This document shows, piece after piece, positions 51,814 to 62,117 of a stretch of 64,000 nt of DNA. Below the pieces are notes generated by a model. It worked only from the letters and a program-made list of their open reading frames with translations, made no database searches and was not told the DNA's origin. The DNA comes from Antarcticibacterium sp. 1MA-6-2 (lineage in GTDB: Bacteria > Bacteroidota > Bacteroidia > Flavobacteriales > Flavobacteriaceae), in assembly GCF_021535135.1 (NCBI RefSeq), contig NZ_CP091036.1:2418001-2482000 (forward strand), written 5' to 3'. A program made the position numbers and the translations under genes. How positions within the stretch are numbered: position 1 is the stretch's first letter; each line of letters starts with the position of its first letter.

Positions 51814-53105
51814 TTAATCCTTATCTCTTATTTCCAGCTCGACCAATTCAATTTTGGTGGTGGAAACCTCCAGGATCTTAATATGAAAGTCTTCAATATT
51901 CAACTCTTCAAACTGTTGCGGGATCTCTTCGGTAAAGTTTGTAATAAACCCTCCCAAAGTTTCATAGTTTTCTCCTTCCGGGATATCGAGTTTGTAGGTT
52001 TCGTTGAGATAATCTACTTCAAGACGTGCAGAAAATTTATAATGATCCTCTCCCAGCTTTTCTTCTATGAGAATTACAGGATCGTGTTCGTCTTCAATTT
52101 CTCCAAAAAGTTCCTCTACGATATCCTCAATAGTTATCATTCCACTTGTACCTCCATACTCATCGATAACCACAGCTATACTTTTCCTTTTTTTCATCAG
52201 GATATTGAGGACATCCTTCACCCACATTGTTTCAGGCACAAAAAGGACTAAGCAACAGGATAGATTTAAGTGTTTTTGGTCTTTTGAAAAGTTCGAAGGA
52301 GTGTATGTAACCAATGATATCATCAACGGTTTCATTAAATACCAGGATCTTTGAGAGGCCTGTATCTGTAAACTTCTGAACAAGATCCCCCGGAGCTGTA
52401 GTAAGATCTACAGCAACAATTTCTGTACGTGGAATCATCACTTCCCTTGCTTTTATATCTGAAAATTCCAGAGCATTCTGAAAGATCTGAATTTCAGAAT
52501 CCACCTCTTCACTGGACTCTACTGTTTCCATTTGTTCACTAATGAAATTCCCCAGTTCTACCTTCGTAAAGGCAAGTTGTACCTCATCCCCGTCGGTTTT
52601 AAAAAAACGCTTCAGAATAAAATCTGAAATCCAGATCACAAAATCTGATACAAAGCTGAATAACAGATAGAACAAATAGGCCGGAATGGCAAAAAACTTC
52701 AGAAGAACATTCGAATATATCTGGAAGAAAACCTTTGGAAGAAATTCCGCAGTAAAAAGTATAACAAGCGTAGAAATAATAGTTTGAGTGAGTAAACTAA
52801 AGTCTACTATCAATAAACTTAAAAATTCATTTTGAATACGGTTGATAGCTGTAAAGCCAGTTCATTATGAGATCTCCCATAAAGAAACCATACACTACCA
52901 GCGCAATATTATTTCCCACCAGCATGGTGGCAATAAATTTTGAAGGTTTTTTTGTGAGCCGCTTTAAAACTGTAGCCAGGATCCCGCTTTGCCTCTTTTC
53001 TATTTCAATAAAAATTTTATTGGAGGAAACATAGGCTATTTCCATTCCCGAAAAGAACGCTGACAAAATTAATGTCACAATAATGATAAATATCTCGTAC
53101 TGCAT
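51814..53105 (-). CDS. HlyC/CorC-family membrane protein with CBS domains, two frame breaks
   Basis: Membrane protein with an N-terminal DUF21 domain (four hydrophobic segments; FFSGMEIAYVSSNKIFIEI), two CBS domains (REVMIPRTEIVAV; AVVIDEYGGTSGMITIEDIVEELFGEI in two blocks) and a CorC-HlyC C-terminal domain. The family is linked to divalent-cation transport. Breaks: about 52837-52842 (two bases missing; ACCGGC gives YQPAIQNEFLSLLIVDF) and 52247-52253 (coding GCTTAGT, GCCGGT gives SILLPVLFVPETMWV). Restored length is about 430 residues. GldE is a related protein, but the neighbours here do not match that locus. Confidence 0.9.
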
Positions 53106-53111
53106 AGCGAA

Positions 53112-53303
53112 CTAGCGGTTCCGTTCTTCTATTTTTCTCCTGAAGCGTCTTTTAAAGAAGAACATAAAAATTGCTACCACTACAAAGAAGGCAAAAATAT
53201 AGGCCCTGTTTCTTTCGGTATTCCAAATCCTGATCGCTTCAAATAAAGACAGGGCTGCTATAAACAGGTATGCGTATTCAAAATATTTAAAAAACTTCAT
53301 CAT
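53112..53303 (-). CDS. Small two-segment membrane protein
   Basis: A 63-residue protein with two hydrophobic segments (YAYLFIAALSLFEAI; AYIFAFFVVVAIFMFFF) and a strongly basic end (KRRFRRKIEERNR). No named family is recognised. The four-base overlap with lptC and the six-base gap to the CorC-type gene show that it belongs to this transcript. The gene is intact. Confidence 0.85.
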   Translation of the reverse strand: MMKFFKYFEYAYLFIAALSLFEAIRIWNTERNRAYIFAFFVVVAIFMFFFKRRFRRKIEERNR

Positions 53304-53863
53304 TTTTTGGTCTCCTCAATTACCTGCACTCCAATATTGGTACGCGAACGGAAATTAGTGAAATTTAAATCGGAATCAAAGCCCTGTCCCCTATTGCGGG
53401 CACCACTGGCAAAACTTATAGTATTAGCCCTGTCAGTAAAAACCCAGCCAAGATTTTGATCCCAGTAAAGTTGATCTGCCTCCAGTCTTGTACTGTCGCT
53501 TGTCACTAATACTACATTTCCCTGCAGGTCAATTAAATCTGTTTCGTCGTAAATAATCCCATAGTCTGCGGTAACCGTATTCTTTCGTCTCTCCTCATCA
53601 AAAAATTCAACTTCCACCCCATTGGGAAATTCCCGGTAAGGAAAAGGGAGATTGGTAAAGTCAAGCATTTTATCGCTTTTAAGGGTAGCTACCACACGAC
53701 CGGAATCTGTATAGATCAAGTTTAGATTTTCACCTATAGCCTGAGGACTATCTCCGGGGTTTTCCAGTGCCCTTACTTTATTCAAATTACCCTCACATGA
53801 AAAAAGCATTGTCACAGTGATCACTGTGACAATGCCTGAAATTATTTTTTGATATGTAATCAT
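53300..53863 (-). CDS. lptC: LPS export protein LptC
   Basis: Membrane-anchored periplasmic member of the lipopolysaccharide transport bridge, about 187 residues. The N-terminus is lipoprotein-like (VTMLFSCEG), followed by the LptC fold of repeated strands: YTDSGRVVATLKSDKMLDF, EFPNGVEVEFFDE, LIDLQGNVVLVTSDSTRLEADQ in blocks, QNLGWVFTD. I chose ATG 53863 (MITYQKIIS), which lies six bases after the stop of the TPR gene; an upstream in-frame start would overlap that gene. The gene is intact. Confidence 0.9.
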   Translation of the reverse strand: MITYQKIISGIVTVITVTMLFSCEGNLNKVRALENPGDSPQAIGENLNLIYTDSGRVVATLKSDKMLDFTNLPFPYREFPNGVEVEFFDEERRKNTVTADYGIIYDETDLIDLQGNVVLVTSDSTRLEADQLYWDQNLGWVFTDRANTISFASGARNRGQGFDSDLNFTNFRSRTNIGVQVIEETKK

Positions 53864-53868
53864 TAATT

Positions 53869-55233
53869 TTACAATGCAGGTACTTTTACACTCTCTCCTA
53901 TCCAACATCCTATGCTAATAGTCTCTCCTTGTTTTCCAGCCTGGAAAATTTCAGATTTTTGAGGAGCTCTACCTCTGTAGGCTGCAACGCTTTCATTTGC
54001 AGTACCACTCAAGGAAGGATCTACACGACTCTTGCAGCATAATCTGCAGCTAACCAGTAAACCGCTCTCTTATCAAAGGGATTGTCTCCACAGTTGTTGG
54101 CACTTTGAGCATACATATTTGCAATGTGTAAGTAAGCTCTACCATTAGATGGGTTTGTTTGAAGCGCCTTTCTATAAAAAGATCTAGCCTGGGAAAAATT
54201 ACCTCCCTGTCTGTAATTGTTGGCAATTCTCATATATACTCTTGCCTTGTCACCTGGATCGGTTTCCAGTTCAGCACTTTCATTGTAATATTTCATAGCC
54301 TGAGAAGATTTACCTTCAGCCTCAGCCAACTGTCCTAAATACATTGCTGATTTTGCAGAAGGTTCAGCTTTGTGAAGTGCTTCAGAAACTTTAAAGAAGA
54401 TTGGATCTTCAGTACAGTCTTTTTGAGACAATCTTTCAGATGCAATTCTCAACCATTGAACATCACCTTTTTTCTCTTCGAAATCTTTATTATAAAGTGG
54501 GATAAGGTTATCACAATCTGCTCTTTGACCTAACTTCGCATTCACACTTCCTTTAACCTGGCTGTATGCACTAAGGTTAATCTCTGCATTCTCTGCAAGT
54601 TTAGCTTCCTGGGCACTAAGCTTAGTACCTGCTTCCTGCTTTTCAACCAGAGGAGCAAGCATCTCTGCAAGTTTATTTTCTTCACTTTCAATTTTGCCTA
54701 TGATCTCATCATAAAGCTCAAATACATCCTGAAGATCTCTTTTTCCTTCATCCTGTAAATCTACAAGTAGAGAAAAGTAAGCATAGATCCTTTTAGGACT
54801 GGTAAAGCTTTCAGGACTTCCTTTATAAGCTTCATCAAAAGCTTTGAACTGCTTTTCTTTAGTTCCTATTCCATTTTCATATTTCAACCAGGCAATATCT
54901 CCCTGAACTTCAGCAGCATTGGTTTTATTAGGGAAATGCTTAAGCCTTTCATTCATCAATTGTATATTCTCTTCAATAAGTTTATTCTTTTCGGCACCTT
55001 GTGCATTTTCAAGTTTATGCTTTAAAACACGATCAAGATATTGGAAAGTGGCAAGACTGTAGGTTGGACACTCATTTTTCACTTCCATTAATGGCTGATA
55101 AGCCTGATCGTATCTTTGTGCTTTTGCGTCGTCATATGCCAGGGCCGCTTTAGTAGCACAATCACCAGATTGTGCCTGCAGCACGCTTACTCAACAACAC
55201 TCCGGAAAGGGCAATTACTAATTTAGTTTTCAT
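53869..55233 (-). CDS. Secreted tetratricopeptide-repeat protein, two frame breaks
   Basis: About 454 residues, with a signal peptide (MKTKLVIALSGVLL, then LQAQSGDCATK) and several TPR units, the clearest near the C-terminus (ARVYMRIANNYRQGGNFSQA; FYRKALQTNPSNGRAYLHIA). The 5' break is at 55185-55191 (coding AGTAAGC, ACCGGC gives GVLLTGVLQAQSG). The 3' break is at about 54019-54024 (coding GTCGT, GCCGGT gives AARAGVDPSLSGTANES). The restored end reads GCWIGESVKVPAL before TAA at 53869. It may be an envelope-assembly factor given the lptC and barrel neighbours; the function is not known. Confidence 0.88.
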
Positions 55234-55252
55234 TTTTTTGTTTTTATTGTGG

Positions 55253-56497
55253 TTAATCAAATCTACTTTGTACGAACCATCTATCATTTAGAGACAGACT
55301 CAAAGATAGCTTAAAAAAGTTTTCTTTTATTAAACCGGAATTTGTGGTACCGCGCTGTCCATACTCAAATCCGATGTTAGCATTAGAAAAATTTGCTCCT
55401 ACAGGTAATCCTAATCCAAAAGATATGCCAAACTCGTTTATGCCCTCGTTATTCACATTTAACCCCGTCTCCTCATACCTTAGTCCGGCCCTGTAAACAA
55501 TACGATTTATATAACTTGTAAGCGACGTATATTCAGGTACATAAAATCCTCCTAATCTATATTGAGCAGCATCTCCATAGAAATAATTCAGGTTGTTTAA
55601 TCCCGTATCAAGATCAAAATTAGACGCTTGTAAATTTGTGTATTCTCCTCCTACAAACCAATGGTTTGGTCTTCCTACACCTAATCCCATGGTATATTGT
55701 GAAGGTAAGCCCACAGAAGTTTCGGGAAATGAGAGATTAGATTCCGCCGCAATTGCTTCCCCGCCCTGGGAATTAGTAACAACTGTAGCAGTATTCCTCA
55801 TTCGCTCTGTGGTAATATCCATTTCGGGAGTATAAGTTGCTGCCGTATAAAGTCTCAACTTATTAGAAATATTTGTTTGATAATCTACTCCCAGGTCCAG
55901 ATTAAACCCCCGTAAATCTGTTCTGTTAATAACACGGGTACCATACTGAACTCCCCTTTGAAGAGCAGTAAATTTATTCTGAACATTTCCGAAGTTATAA
56001 TTTAGATCTACCCCAACACTAAGTCCCGGAGTGAAAGAATAGGCTGTAGTAAGATAAACCTTATTCATTCCTCCTCTTCCTGTATACCGATTTGAAGCAT
56101 TTTCACTTTCTTCCAAGATCCGGTATCCCACGGAAGTGTATGGAATAAGACCAAACCCGAAGTTTAATTTTCCTGTAGGAATACCTATAGCAAGGTAGTC
56201 AAACGAAACATTTCTTGCGCTGCCGCTGTTGTCTTCACTCTTAAGATTGGTACTTGTAAGGCTACCTCCCACACTGTAAGTAGTCAATTTAAGTTTACCG
56301 TAAGAAGCAGGATTTCGCAGGTTGAGGTGGATACTGTCAGAAAATACAGTGAGACCTCCCATTGATTGATTTTCTACTGTTCCCCTAAATTTTGTTAGAC
56401 CAATACCGTAGTAAGAATATGGTGAGGAATTTCCCTCTTGCGCAGCCGTAAGCACTGTAGATAATAAGGCCACGATTACTATAAATCGTTTAATCAT
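55253..56497 (-). CDS. Outer membrane beta-barrel protein
   Basis: A 414-residue secreted protein with signal peptide (VIVALLSTVLTAAQ) and a long series of amphipathic strands with alternating aromatic and small residues (SPYSYYGIGLTKFRG; LNFGFGLIPYTSVGYRIL; IGFEYGQRG). It ends in an aromatic-rich strand (LSLNDRWFVQSRFD), as outer-membrane barrels do. It resembles the FadL/PorV-like barrels common in Bacteroidota. The start overlaps the coaX stop (ATGA). The gene is intact. Confidence 0.88.
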   Translation of the reverse strand: MIKRFIVIVALLSTVLTAAQEGNSSPYSYYGIGLTKFRGTVENQSMGGLTVFSDSIHLNLRNPASYGKLKLTTYSVGGSLTSTNLKSEDNSGSARNVSFDYLAIGIPTGKLNFGFGLIPYTSVGYRILEESENASNRYTGRGGMNKVYLTTAYSFTPGLSVGVDLNYNFGNVQNKFTALQRGVQYGTRVINRTDLRGFNLDLGVDYQTNISNKLRLYTAATYTPEMDITTERMRNTATVVTNSQGGEAIAAESNLSFPETSVGLPSQYTMGLGVGRPNHWFVGGEYTNLQASNFDLDTGLNNLNYFYGDAAQYRLGGFYVPEYTSLTSYINRIVYRAGLRYEETGLNVNNEGINEFGISFGLGLPVGANFSNANIGFEYGQRGTTNSGLIKENFFKLSLSLSLNDRWFVQSRFD

Positions 56498-57225
56498 TGA
56501 GATTTGTTAAATTCTAAAATAAAATTCAATCCTTGCAGGAGAAAATTTGAGTTGGCAAAGATGCTATTTTTTAATCTTTTACACAAAAATTGTGCATCGC
56601 CCCCTGTCAAAATTACTGTTAATTCTTTATTACAGCCCGATAAGCATCTATCATTCCGTCAATTTCTGCGGTAAGACCCATAATTGCTCCTGTGTGCATG
56701 CTGTTGCGGGTAGAATTTCCAATAAGAGAAACCTCCTCCTCCGGTTCTAATAACGGCAGTTTTTCAGTAAACGTATGCATGGCTTTATATCGCATATGTA
56801 AGCCCGGGGAGATTGCACCTCCAAAATATTCATTTTTACTATTCTTAAAGTCGTAAGTAACACAGCTGCTAAGCATCAATAACCAAAATATTTTCTTCCG
56901 GATACAATTTTGCCGCCGCCGAAACCAGAGCAATGCGATCCTGCCCCATTGTTGCAGGAGTTGAATACCTGTTGGTGAAAAGTTGAGGAAGATCCTGGTG
57001 GAGATTTATAACATGGAGCTTTTCCCGGAGCCTTTGTTCCCATTTTGTGGTAGACTTTACTACCGAAGATATCAATACATGCGTGATTTTTGGATGGGCC
57101 TGCAGCACTTCATCAATATTTTTTAAAAAATCCTGCTTTAAAGCGATTTTCTTTTTGATTAAGTTATCCCCCTGAAAGACAGCCGATTTTATAAGGGTAT
57201 TACCCACATCGATTACCAGATTCAT
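56494..57225 (-). CDS. coaX: Type III pantothenate kinase, two frame breaks
   Basis: Phosphorylates pantothenate, the first step of coenzyme A synthesis, about 243 residues. The N-terminal phosphate site is MNLVIDVGNTLIKSAVF; the conserved VIDAGSCVTYDF and GGAISPGLHMRYKAM follow, with TGGDAQFL near the end. Breaks: 56868-56874 (coding GCTTAGC, GCCGGC gives LVIDAGSCVTYD) and about 56629-56632, where one base is missing, probably A, giving VNKELTVILTGGDA. The restored end reads LEFNKSQ with TGA at 56494-56496, overlapping the next start. Confidence 0.94.
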
Positions 57226-57299
57226 AGATTTTCATTAAAAAAGCCAAGGTACAAAAGCATTTTTTTAATTTTTCCTTTGTGGGTTAATAAAAATGAAAT

Positions 57300-57307
57300 T
57301 ATATTTG
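57300..57307 (+). promoter_or_regulatory. Candidate tRNA-Phe promoter
   Basis: TATATTTG matches TAnnTTTG, with TTG at 57277-57279 placed 20 bases upstream. Confidence 0.65.
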
Positions 57308-57343
57308 CACCCGCTTGACAGGCTTACAAGCTTTAAAGCAACT

Positions 57344-57416
57344 GGTGCCTTAGCTCAGTTGGTAGAGCAAAGGACTGAAAATCCTTGTGTCCCTGGTTCG
57401 ATTCCTGGAGGCACCA
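57344..57416 (+). tRNA. tRNA-Phe (anticodon GAA)
   Basis: A 73-base cloverleaf. The acceptor GGTGCCT pairs with AGGCACC, followed by discriminator A. The D arm is GCTC...GAGC, the anticodon stem AAGGA/TCCTT encloses loop CTGAAAA (anticodon GAA), and the T arm reads CCTGGTTCGATTCCTGG. The 3' CCA is not encoded. It has its own promoter and terminator. Confidence 0.98.
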
Positions 57417-57420
57417 CTTA

Positions 57421-57451
57421 AAAACCCGCGACTCACGTTGCGGGTTTTTTT
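57421..57451 (+). terminator. Terminator of tRNA-Phe
   Basis: AAAACCCGC and GCGGGTTTT form a 9-bp stem, followed by a T run, five bases after the tRNA. Confidence 0.92.
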
Positions 57452-57477
57452 GTTGGTATAAATTAAATTTTTAGATC

Positions 57478-57511
57478 AAAACCTCACAGGTCTTCGAGAC
57501 CTGTGAGGTTT
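57478..57511. repeat. Long perfect hairpin with the ACCTCACAGG core
   Basis: AAACCTCACAGGTCT and AGACCTGTGAGGTTT form 15-base arms around TCG. The core is the same as in the array at 49301-49484. The rest of this gap (57512-57727) shows nothing I can assign. Confidence 0.9.
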
Positions 57512-57727
57512 AAGCTTAATTGGAGGTGAGACCAGGAATTGGTATTGCTTAATAAGATCCCGGTTCCTCTGGGATTAAACTGAATGGAAGCTCTATAACC
57601 ATATTTTTAACCTCCTTAATCTATCCGGATTTTTATTTTTTCTCTAAGCTTTTTTACTATTTCCCCAGGTTAAAATCTTTGAAATAAGTTTAACTATTTC
57701 TCTTCACCCGGTGTTCCGTTTATTTTA

Positions 57728-57735
57728 TAATTTTG
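57728..57735 (+). promoter_or_regulatory. Candidate -7 promoter element of dinB
   Basis: TAATTTTG matches TAnnTTTG, 35 bases before the ATG at 57770. No clear TTG box is seen upstream. Confidence 0.45.
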
Positions 57736-57769
57736 GAAATAATCCTAAAAGAAGGAATTTTTCCTAATT

Positions 57770-58989
57770 ATGAATAAGAGAGCCATCATACACCTGGACC
57801 TGGATACTTTTTTTGTTTCTGTAGAGCGATTAACTCATACAGAATTGCAGGATAAGCCATTAATCGTAGGTGGAATGGGAGATCGCGGGGTGGTGGCTGC
57901 TGCCAGTTATGAAACCAGAAAATTTGGGGTGCATTCGGGAATGGCCATGAAAGTAGCCCGTCAACTATGTCCTCACGCCACAGTTATAAAAGGAGATTCC
58001 GGCGTCTATACGAAGCATTCCCACACCGTTACTGAAATTATTAAGAGCAGGGTTCCCTCTTTTGAAAAGGCAAGTATTGATGAATTTTATGCAGATCTTT
58101 CTGGAATGGACAAATTTTTTGGGATCAGGAAATTTGCTCACGAATTAAGGCAAACCATTATTCAGGAAAGCGGGCTACCAATTTCCTTTGGATTGTCACA
58201 AAATAAAGTGGTTTCTAAAATTGCTACCGGGGAAGCAAAACCTAACAATGAGCGATATGTAGATAACGGAAAAGAAAAATCTTTCCTGGCTCCTCTTTCG
58301 GTTCGAAAAATACCTATGATAGGAAGTAAGACATTTCAAAAGTTGCTCAATCTGGGGATTCGGGAAATAAAAACAATCCAGGAAATGCTTAGTAGAAATG
58401 CTGGAAAGTGTTCTTGGGAAAAATGGAAGAGTGATCTGGAAAAGAGCTAATGGCATTGATGATTCACCTATTATTCCTTTTCACGAACGAAAATCCATTT
58501 CTGCTGAACGAACTTTTAACCGCGATACTACCGACATGTTTAAACTGCAGGCCACTCTGGCAGGAATGGCAGAAAACCTGGCTTATCAATTAAGACGGGG
58601 AAATAAACTCACTTCCTGTGTAAGTGTAAAAATCCGGTATTCCGATTTTCAAACTTATACTAAACAGTCTAAAATTCCCTATACCAGTGCCGATCATATC
58701 CTGATCCCAAAAATTGAAGAACTGTTCCGGCAATTATACAATCATGGAGTTGTTGATAAGGTTGATTGGAATAAAATACAGTGATCTCACCGGAGGACAC
58801 TACCAGATAGATCTTTTTGATGATTCTGAAAAAATGCTGAATCTGTACAATGCTATGGATAGAATCAGGAACAGGTATGGAGAACACGCTGTGGCAAGAG
58901 TTTCAACAATAGGCGGTAATGACGTGAGCAGAATGAAAAATCCGTTCAATGGAGAGCCGCCAACACTGTATGCCCATAGACAACAATAG
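57770..58989 (+). CDS. dinB: Y-family DNA polymerase (DinB/Pol IV type), two frame breaks
   Basis: Translesion polymerase, about 406 residues. The palm has LDLDTFFVSVERL (first catalytic Asp) and ASIDEFYADLSGMDKFFG (second Asp-Glu pair), so it should be active, unlike ImuB. The little finger follows (LLIRLIGIKYSDL). Breaks: 58387-58393 (GCTTAGT, GCCGGT gives IQEMPVEMLESVLGKNGR) and about 58739-58744, where YN and MELLIRLIG lie in different frames; the exact error is unclear. The gene ends eight bases before the dnaE-type gene, so the two form an operon. Confidence 0.92.
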
Positions 58990-58997
58990 ATAAGCGG

Positions 58998-61900
58998 ATG
59001 TTTTTAAACTGTCATACCTATTATTCCCTGCGTTATGGAACTTTTCCAGTGGAAGATTTGTGCGAACTGGCCCGGGCTCAAAACGTACAAAGTCTTGCTG
59101 TAACTGATATTAATAATACTTCTGCCTGCTTAAAATTTATCAAAATTGCTTCAGAATACAATATTACACCCCTGATAGGAATTGACTTTAGGAATGGAGT
59201 TCAACAGCAGTACGTAGGAATAGCTAAGAACAATAAAGGGTTTAATCAATTGAACTAAGCATTTATCCCAACACCTACACAGCAAAAATAATTTTACAAA
59301 TGAGGCCCCTCTCCTGCCGGACTGTTATATAATATATCCTTTTAAAAAGGTGCTTTTAGAGAACAAACTAAATTTTAAAGAAAATGAATACATAGGAGTT
59401 TCCGTAGAAAGCCTGCGGAAGCTAAAATTTTCCAAATATCTTGAATACAGGGAAAAACTGGTGCTGTTGCAAACGGTAAGTTTCCGAAGTAAAAGAGATT
59501 ATAATGCACACCGCCTCCTAAGGGCCATAGATAATAATACCCTGCTCAGCAAGTTGCCCAAAAGTGAGGAAGGAAGCTTTTCCCAGCAAATGATCTCTCC
59601 AAAAATTATTAGATCTGAATTCAAGGATTATCCCCACATTCTGCAGAATACTGAAGACCTTACCCGTAATTGCCAGGTAAATTTTGGTTTTGGAGAAGCG
59701 CGGGAGAATAAAAATTTGAAAGTTTTTGGGCAGAATAAAAAAGCAGATGAAGAAGAGCTAAAGAAATTGTGTTATGAGAAGCTCTCCCAACGTTATCCAC
59801 ACACTTCAGAAGAAGTTTATCAACGGGTAAAAAAAGAATTAAAAGCCATTATTAACCTGGGCTATGTTTCTTTTTTCCTGATCAATTATGACATTATTCG
59901 CTATGCAAGATCACAGGCTTATCCTTATATAGGAAGAGGTAGCGGTGCCAATTCGATCGTGGCTTACATTATTGGAATTACCAATGTAGATCCTATTGAA
60001 CTGGATCTTTATTTTGAGCGCTTTATCAATGCCCATCGCAATTCTCCACCCGATTTTGATATCGATTTTTCCTGGAAACACAAGCAGGACGTGACAAATT
60101 ATATCTTCAGGACCTATAAACACACTGCTCTTATGGGAACTTATGTGACTTTTAAACGACGGGCAGTGGTGAGAGAGCTGGGCAAGGTTCTGGGACTGCC
60201 AAAAGAGAATCTCGACAAACTCTCTGCAGGATATTTTGATTACAACCAGCTGGACCACCTGGAAAAATTGGTGCTTAGGTACAGTAGATTAATAGCAGGC
60301 TTTCCCAATTATATAAGTGTACATTCAGGTGGGATATTGATCCTGGATGATTCCGTACACAATTATGCAAGTACTTTTATGCCGCCCAAAGGTTTTCGTA
60401 CGGTGCAAATAGATATGAACATTAGTGAAGACGTGGGAATCCATAAATTTGATATTCTGGCTCAAAGAGGCTTGTCCAAAATAACAGATGCCCTTGAGAT
60501 CATCAGGCAAAATCAACCGGGGGCGGTCATTGAAGATATAGAAAACACCCGGGTCTTTAAAGAGGATCCCGCAATTAATCACCTTCTAAAAACAGGAGAT
60601 TGTATGGGCGTTTTTTATGTAGAATCTCCTGCTATGCGGGGACTAATGATCAAATTACAAACCAACAGCTACATTGAACTGGTCGCGGCGAGTTCTATCA
60701 TTAGGCCGGGGGTTTCCAATGGTGGGATGAAAGAAGAGTATATTCAACGTCACCGTAATCCCGAGCAACGTAAAGTAGCCCACCCTGTTCTCTTTGAGAT
60801 TTTAGCCGAAACTTATGGAGTAATGGTCTACCAGGAAGATGTTCTTAAAATAGCTCACTACTTTGCAGGATTGTCTTATGATGAAGCCGATATTTTAAGA
60901 CGGGGAATGAGTGGCAAGAAAACTTCTAAAGGGCAAATAGCGAGGATTGAATCCAAATTCAGAAGTAATTGCAGAAAAAAAGGATATTCAGAGCAATTGA
61001 TCAATGAAGTATGGGAGCAGATTTTCTCCTTTGCAGGCTACGCATTTCCGAAAGGACATTCGGCCTCTTACGCGGTAGAAAGTTATCAAAGCCTTTATTT
61101 AAAAAAGTACTTTCCGCTGGAATTTATGGTGGCTGCACTTAACAATGGCGGGGGATTTTATGATGTAGAAACCTATATTCAGGAAATACGCAAATGTGGC
61201 GGTATGGTTCACGCTCCCTGTATTAACAACAGCGACCATCCTAATGTGATCTATGGTAAGGACATTTATCTGGGCCTGGGCCATATTAAAGAACTGGAAA
61301 TAAAGGTGATCCAGCGCATTCTGGAAAACCTAAGCAGTTTTTTGGACCTTTTAAATCTTTAGATGACTTTACTGACCGTCTTGATATTTCTATTGAACAG
61401 CTGAGTATTTTATTAAAAATTGGTGCTTTTAGATTTACCGGGCTGGATAAATATCATTTGTTGTGGAAAGCTCATTTTAAGCTGAACAAAAATAGGTTAA
61501 AAACCAATCAGTAAGTACTGTTCCGGCCGAAACATAAAGATTTTGATTTGCCCGAATTTCTAATTTCTGAAGTAGTGGAAGCTTACGACCAGATGGAACT
61601 TTTGGGATTTCCCCTCTGTAGTCATTTTGAATTACTGAAAAACCCACTGCAATCTTCTGTAAAAGCAAAAGAGCTGAAGAACTTTATTGGTAAGGATGTA
61701 CAGATATACGGGAACCTCATTACCACAAAAAGAACCCCGACGGTGAATGGTAAATTCATGTGTTTTAGTACTTTTTATGATATAGACGGGCAGGTTTTTG
61801 ATATTGTTCAGTTTCCAGGAGTAGCTGAAAAATATCCTATCCGAACCAAAGGGATATTTCTTTGCTATGGAAAAGTAGTAGAAGAATTAGATTATATATC

Positions 61901-62003
61901 TCTAAATCTCAAGTGGATTTCCCGGCAGGAAACAATTGGAGATCCCCGGTTTATTGATCTTCCTAAATTCTCCCCCGCCAGGCCAAAACTTCACGCGCAT
62001 TAA
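58998..62003 (+). CDS. DNA polymerase III alpha-type subunit (DnaE-like), three disruptions
   Basis: C-family polymerase of about 1000 residues, shorter than the replicative DnaE. It has an N-terminal PHP domain (NCHTYYSLRYGTFPVEDLCE), palm with YIGRGSGANSIVAYIIG and the catalytic SPPDFDIDFSW, AFPKGHSASYAVESYQSLY, and an OB-like end. Disruptions: 59254-59260 (ACTAAGC, ACCGGC gives NQLNRHLSQHL), 61328-61335 (ACCTAAGC, two extra; ACCGGC gives ENRQFFGPFKSLDDF) and 61511-61516 (GTAAGT, an in-frame TAA; GCCGGT gives TNQPVLFRPKHKDF). Placement after dinB and the short length suggest an SOS/translesion-type second DnaE rather than the replicative one. Confidence 0.92.
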
Positions 62004-62117
62004 GGCAATGAAAGTTTTTAAGCTGCCCTTAATCCTGAAATTAAAAATTCATAACCTGCAAATGACCTTTATTCACTCTTTAAGCTGAATTGCTTCTGCT
62101 TAAACAGAGAATGACAC

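Noticed and set aside
57512..57727. Possible coding trace on the minus strand between the hairpin and dinB
   Set aside because: About 30 residues read without a stop, but there is no start codon, no recognisable motif, and the stretch ends in the repeat hairpin.
59254..59350. Separate short PHP-domain protein ending near 59258
   Set aside because: The next frame continues the same polymerase without a gap once ACTAAGC is read as ACCGGC (NQLNRHLSQHL), so it is one gene.
61548..62003. Separate gene for the last 150 residues of the DnaE-type protein
   Set aside because: It is in frame with the preceding segment across one TAA that matches the GCCGGT to GTAAGT rewrite, and it carries the OB-like end expected for the polymerase.
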